This document shows positions 6,101 to 8,123 of a stretch of 8,123 bases of DNA, piece after piece (position 1 is the first letter of the stretch; each line of letters opens with the position of its first letter). A program made the translations under genes and the position numbers. The DNA comes from an uncultured Propionibacteriaceae bacterium (lineage in GTDB: Bacteria > Actinomycetota > Actinomycetes > Propionibacteriales > Propionibacteriaceae): assembly GCA_937859105.1 (NCBI GenBank), contig CALMAD010000265.1, positions 1-8,123 of the forward strand, written 5' to 3'. Below the pieces are notes generated by a model, which saw only the letters and a program-made list of their open reading frames with translations, was not told the DNA's origin and made no database searches.

Positions 6101-7669
6101 TCACAGCGTATATCGGGCAGGCCCCGTCGGCGAGGCATCATCGAGAGTCGCGGGCAGTCCAGGCGTCGATGCCGCCGGGCGGCCCTCGCGCTTCTTCAGG
6201 CCCCATGCCGCCAGGGTCACGGCCTGCGTGGAAGTCACCGGGACCAGCGGGTTGCCCTGATCCCAAGTCGACAAGCCGCGGGCCATGTTACGCGGTGCTG
6301 CCGACTGCAGCGACTCCGTCAGCTCAGCCTGGTCAGGGTGGACGACGAGGCCGGCGTTCACCAACTCACTGAAGATCTCGAACGCCGCCCCAACCTCACC
6401 GGTGTTCATCCGCATGTAGCGCAAGCCCGCCCGGTCGAGGTCGGACAGGATCGGCCCACAGTTCCGCTCGTCGAGCACGAACATCGCCCGGTATGTCGAA
6501 CGCAGCTCAGCCAGCCTGTCGGCCACCCACAGCGTCCCCGGGCGCGTGTCCAGGTGCTCCACGAGGACCATCCCGTCTGCCGTGCGGCACGCGCCACCGA
6601 TCGACGAGTACCCGCCGCCGCGACCCAGCGACACGCTGATCACCGCAGGCTGCCCCAGCCGTTCGGCCCGGACGCCGTCGCCCCACTTCCGCAGGTCGAG
6701 TTCGTTGAACGACTGTTCAGACTCGGGGCGAGCGTTCGGCCAGATCGACAACTGCTGCTGCCGGAACGACTCCGGGTTCGTCTTGATCAAGCTGTTGTAG
6801 CGGTCCTCGACGTCCTCCTCGGACGTCCTGATTCCCAAGCCGGGGATGGCCTGCACCCACACCTTACGGTCATCGGACCGGATGGTCGCGGCCATGTCCG
6901 GGTCATCAGACCCATCCGGACTGAACTCGACCCAGGCCGTGCGCGGGAACCCGCCGTGACGGCCGCGGTCACGCACCGCCTCGAAGTGCGCACCATCCTG
7001 CACCTCGGTCGGGACCGTCCCGGTGTAGACCACCTGCGGATTCGGTGAAGCGTTCTGCGTGAACAGCAACGCATCCATCGTCTCAGCCGGCGACTGCTGC
7101 GCCTCGTCGATCACCAGGTTGTCCACGGTAAACCCGACGCCGGCGTTCGCGGTCCGCGTCTGCAGGATCAGCAGGTCGCCCCGCTGCGTCTCGAAGATCA
7201 TCTTGCCCATGCCCGTGGTGATGCCAGACACACCACGCGCCGTCTCCCGACCACCGCCCATGAGTCGGCGACGCATCCACGGCGTCCCCAACAGCCGCGA
7301 CTTCACCTTGCGAAAGTGCGTCCACACAGTCGGGTACTCGTGCGCCGTGTGCACGATGACCTTCGGCTCACCATCCGGCTTCGGCCACAGGAAAAGGTGA
7401 GCCAAGTCGTACTCGGTCAAGATCTCGCCCTTGCCAACCTGGCGGCACACGACCAGCCCGTACTCCTTCGCCGCCCATAGGCCAGCGGCGTCGATGGCGT
7501 ACAGCGGCTCGCAGGAGGTCTCCTGCCACGGGTCGAGATGCCGCCCCGTCATGTCCCACAGGGCGTGCGCGTCGTCAGCCAGAGACCCCACCGCACCCTG
7601 CGGGAAGGTCAGAACCCTAGGCTCCTGACGCCCTCGCAGCACGGCGCTGGCGGGCGGCCTCGAACTCAT
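6101..7669 (-). CDS. terL: Terminase large subunit (ATPase-nuclease)
   Basis: The 522-residue packaging motor starts at an ATG 53 nt inside the small terminase gene, with AGGGGGTGG 6-9 nt upstream. Later GTG (codon 27) and ATG (codon 40) starts are possible but less well placed. ATPase domain: a DPWQ segment (47-50, adenine-binding region), Walker A CRQVGKGE (75-82, Lys80), Walker B LVIDEA (185-190, Asp188-Glu189), and motif III YTGTVP (215-220). The C-terminal half has the layout of the actinophage TerL RNase H-like nuclease: strand PAVISVSLG (341-349), EHLDTRPGTLWVADRL, FVLDERNCGPILSDL (Asp400), then VTLAAWGL near the end. The first strand has Ser347 where an Asp is usual, and the final 'D-I-S-P-L' motif reads PVTST, so two of three metal ligands seem to be missing. 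The ATPase identity is certain; nuclease competence is open. Confidence 0.95.
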   Translation of the reverse strand: MSSRPPASAVLRGRQEPRVLTFPQGAVGSLADDAHALWDMTGRHLDPWQETSCEPLYAIDAAGLWAAKEYGLVVCRQVGKGEILTEYDLAHLFLWPKPDGEPKVIVHTAHEYPTVWTHFRKVKSRLLGTPWMRRRLMGGGRETARGVSGITTGMGKMIFETQRGDLLILQTRTANAGVGFTVDNLVIDEAQQSPAETMDALLFTQNASPNPQVVYTGTVPTEVQDGAHFEAVRDRGRHGGFPRTAWVEFSPDGSDDPDMAATIRSDDRKVWVQAIPGLGIRTSEEDVEDRYNSLIKTNPESFRQQQLSIWPNARPESEQSFNELDLRKWGDGVRAERLGQPAVISVSLGRGGGYSSIGGACRTADGMVLVEHLDTRPGTLWVADRLAELRSTYRAMFVLDERNCGPILSDLDRAGLRYMRMNTGEVGAAFEIFSELVNAGLVVHPDQAELTESLQSAAPRNMARGLSTWDQGNPLVPVTSTQAVTLAAWGLKKREGRPAASTPGLPATLDDASPTGPARYTL

Positions 7670-8045
7670 CGACGACCACCCCCTGGATCGGCTCGGTATC
7701 GACGACCTCGACCTTCTCCAGCTCCTGGAGCACTTGCCGCAGTTCGCGCGACAACGTCGCCAAGTCCTTCGGGTCTTTCACGGTCGTGATCGCGGTGCTC
7801 AGAACTTCGCGCAGCCGCCGCAGGTCGGACACTCGAGTGGCAGAAGATACAGGAACGCCCGGCAGGGCGACGACCGGCGGGGCAGTCGCCGGCGGGGAGC
7901 CGCCCGCAGAGTTGCGTCTCTTCTCGGCCTCAGCCCGATGGGCTGCGTTGTGGGCATCGCGACACGGAATGCACGCATCCTCGCCCTCGCGAAGATGACG
8001 CCGGTACGACGCTGGCGTGCCGCAGGGAGACTTCGGCCGAGCCAT
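7617..8045 (-). CDS. Terminase small subunit-like DNA-recognition protein
   Basis: I start at the ATG at 8045 (MARPKSPCGT) because AGGAGC lies 7 nt upstream; a start ten codons earlier at 8075 would fall in the leader hairpin and has no SD. The 142-residue protein has an N-terminal module with Cys8, His17, Cys25 and Cys28 (CGT...SYRRHLREGE..C.PC) followed by a basic helix (AHRAEAEKRR). This 'CGT..gY..H.r.ge..C..C..A' pattern is widespread in small actinophage and actinobacterial DNA-binding proteins and could bind zinc. A Pro/Ala-rich linker (about 48-65) leads to a C-terminal helical region (VSDLRRLREVLSTAITTV, then LATLSRELRQVLQELEKVEV) suited to oligomerisation. Location just before terL and overlapping it by 53 nt makes it the likely small terminase, which selects phage DNA. 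No canonical small-terminase HTH is obvious, so this rests on context plus the family-like pattern. Confidence 0.75.
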   Translation of the reverse strand: MARPKSPCGTPASYRRHLREGEDACIPCRDAHNAAHRAEAEKRRNSAGGSPPATAPPVVALPGVPVSSATRVSDLRRLREVLSTAITTVKDPKDLATLSRELRQVLQELEKVEVVDTEPIQGVVVDEFEAARQRRAARASGA

Positions 8046-8052
8046 GTCCACT

Positions 8053-8058
8053 GCTCCT
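8053..8058 (-). promoter_or_regulatory. Shine-Dalgarno deciding the small terminase start
   Basis: AGGAGC on the minus strand, 7 nt before the ATG at 8045. It selects that ATG over the in-frame upstream start at 8075. Confidence 0.65.
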
Positions 8059-8061
8059 AAC

Positions 8062-8076
8062 CGTGGGGCTCCCACG
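8062..8076 (-). other. Short perfect hairpin in the operon leader
   Basis: CGTGGG and CCCACG form a perfect 6-bp GC-rich stem with a 3-nt loop (minus strand AGC), ending 3 nt before the small terminase SD. No T-run follows on either strand, so it is not a standard intrinsic terminator. It could be a 5' mRNA structure that stabilises the message or modulates access to the SD, or a chance product of high GC. Confidence 0.4.
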
Positions 8077-8086
8077 CCGCAGGCGA

Positions 8087-8114
8087 AGTGTTCTCACCCA
8101 TGTGAGTGAACACT
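8087..8114. promoter_or_regulatory. Dyad-symmetric element, possible operator
   Basis: A 28-bp imperfect palindrome centred between 8100 and 8101: the outer 7 bp arms AGTGTTC and GAACACT are perfect inverse complements, and 11 of 14 half-site positions match overall. A second, overlapping palindrome, TGTGAGTGAACACTCTCA (8101-8118), has GAGTG/CACTC arms around an AA centre. The stretch is clearly more A/T-rich than the coding DNA around it and sits 42-69 nt before the first gene of the operon. It may be a repressor/activator binding site or part of a phage late promoter; no confident -10/-35 pair was found. Confidence 0.45.
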
Positions 8115-8123
8115 CTCAGAGAT

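Noticed and set aside
4681..6372. 563-codon open frame on the plus strand opposite portal and terL
   Set aside because: It is antisense to two well-identified genes, has Arg/His/Pro/Val-rich composition typical of the complement of high-GC coding DNA, and has no recognisable domain.
8087..8114. LexA/SOS box reading of the AGTGTTC...GAACACT dyad
   Set aside because: Actinobacterial SOS boxes have GAAC-N4-GTTC polarity with short spacing; here the half-sites point the opposite way and are 14 nt apart.
8087..8114. Intrinsic terminator reading of the dyad upstream of the small terminase gene
   Set aside because: The inner arms are mismatched or bulged and no T-run follows on either strand.

Overview
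The window looks like the DNA-packaging, head and head-tail joining module of a tailed phage or prophage of a high-GC actinobacterium. The very high GC content, near-universal G/C at third codon positions, GTG starts and the family types (DUF935-like portal, Cys-containing small terminase, actinophage-style connectors) all point that way. The host genus cannot be read from the sequence. Nothing seen separates a free siphophage from an integrated prophage: there is no integrase, att site or bacterial gene in view.

Every real gene lies on the minus strand, so the operon reads from the right end (8123) to the left end (1). In transcription order: a leader with dyad symmetry and a hairpin (8046-8123); small terminase (7617-8045); large terminase (6101-7669); portal (4717-6081); ClpP/S14-type head maturation protease (3713-4720) with a nested scaffold start at 3967 and an out-of-frame scaffold tail (3490-3756); capsid cement/decoration protein (3132-3488); HK97-fold major capsid protein (2193-3113); a small protein with a HeH/SAP-like C-terminus (1882-2181); head-tail adaptor (1454-1864); head-closure/stopper protein (1135-1464); HK97 gp10-like neck protein (872-1138); tail terminator (432-875); and the N-terminal part of the major tail tube protein (1-417, cut by the window edge). 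Genes overlap or are separated by less than about 20 nt and most have a clear Shine-Dalgarno, so this is one compact late operon with no internal terminator or long non-coding stretch.

Together the products would recognise and package phage DNA (TerS/TerL/portal), assemble and mature a procapsid (protease, scaffold, capsid, cement), close the portal vertex (adaptor, stopper, neck), and start the tail (terminator, tube).

The parts that depart from the textbook are: (1) the protease gene carries an in-frame internal ATG with a near-perfect SD that would make a separate scaffold, and its conserved scaffold tail is in the +1 frame, so either a single-base lesion/error or a recoding event is needed; (2) the large terminase nuclease domain seems to lack two of its three usual metal-binding aspartates; (3) an unexplained dyad-symmetric element lies just upstream of the operon's first gene. 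The gene order itself is ordinary, and I see no convincing new defence or accessory system here.
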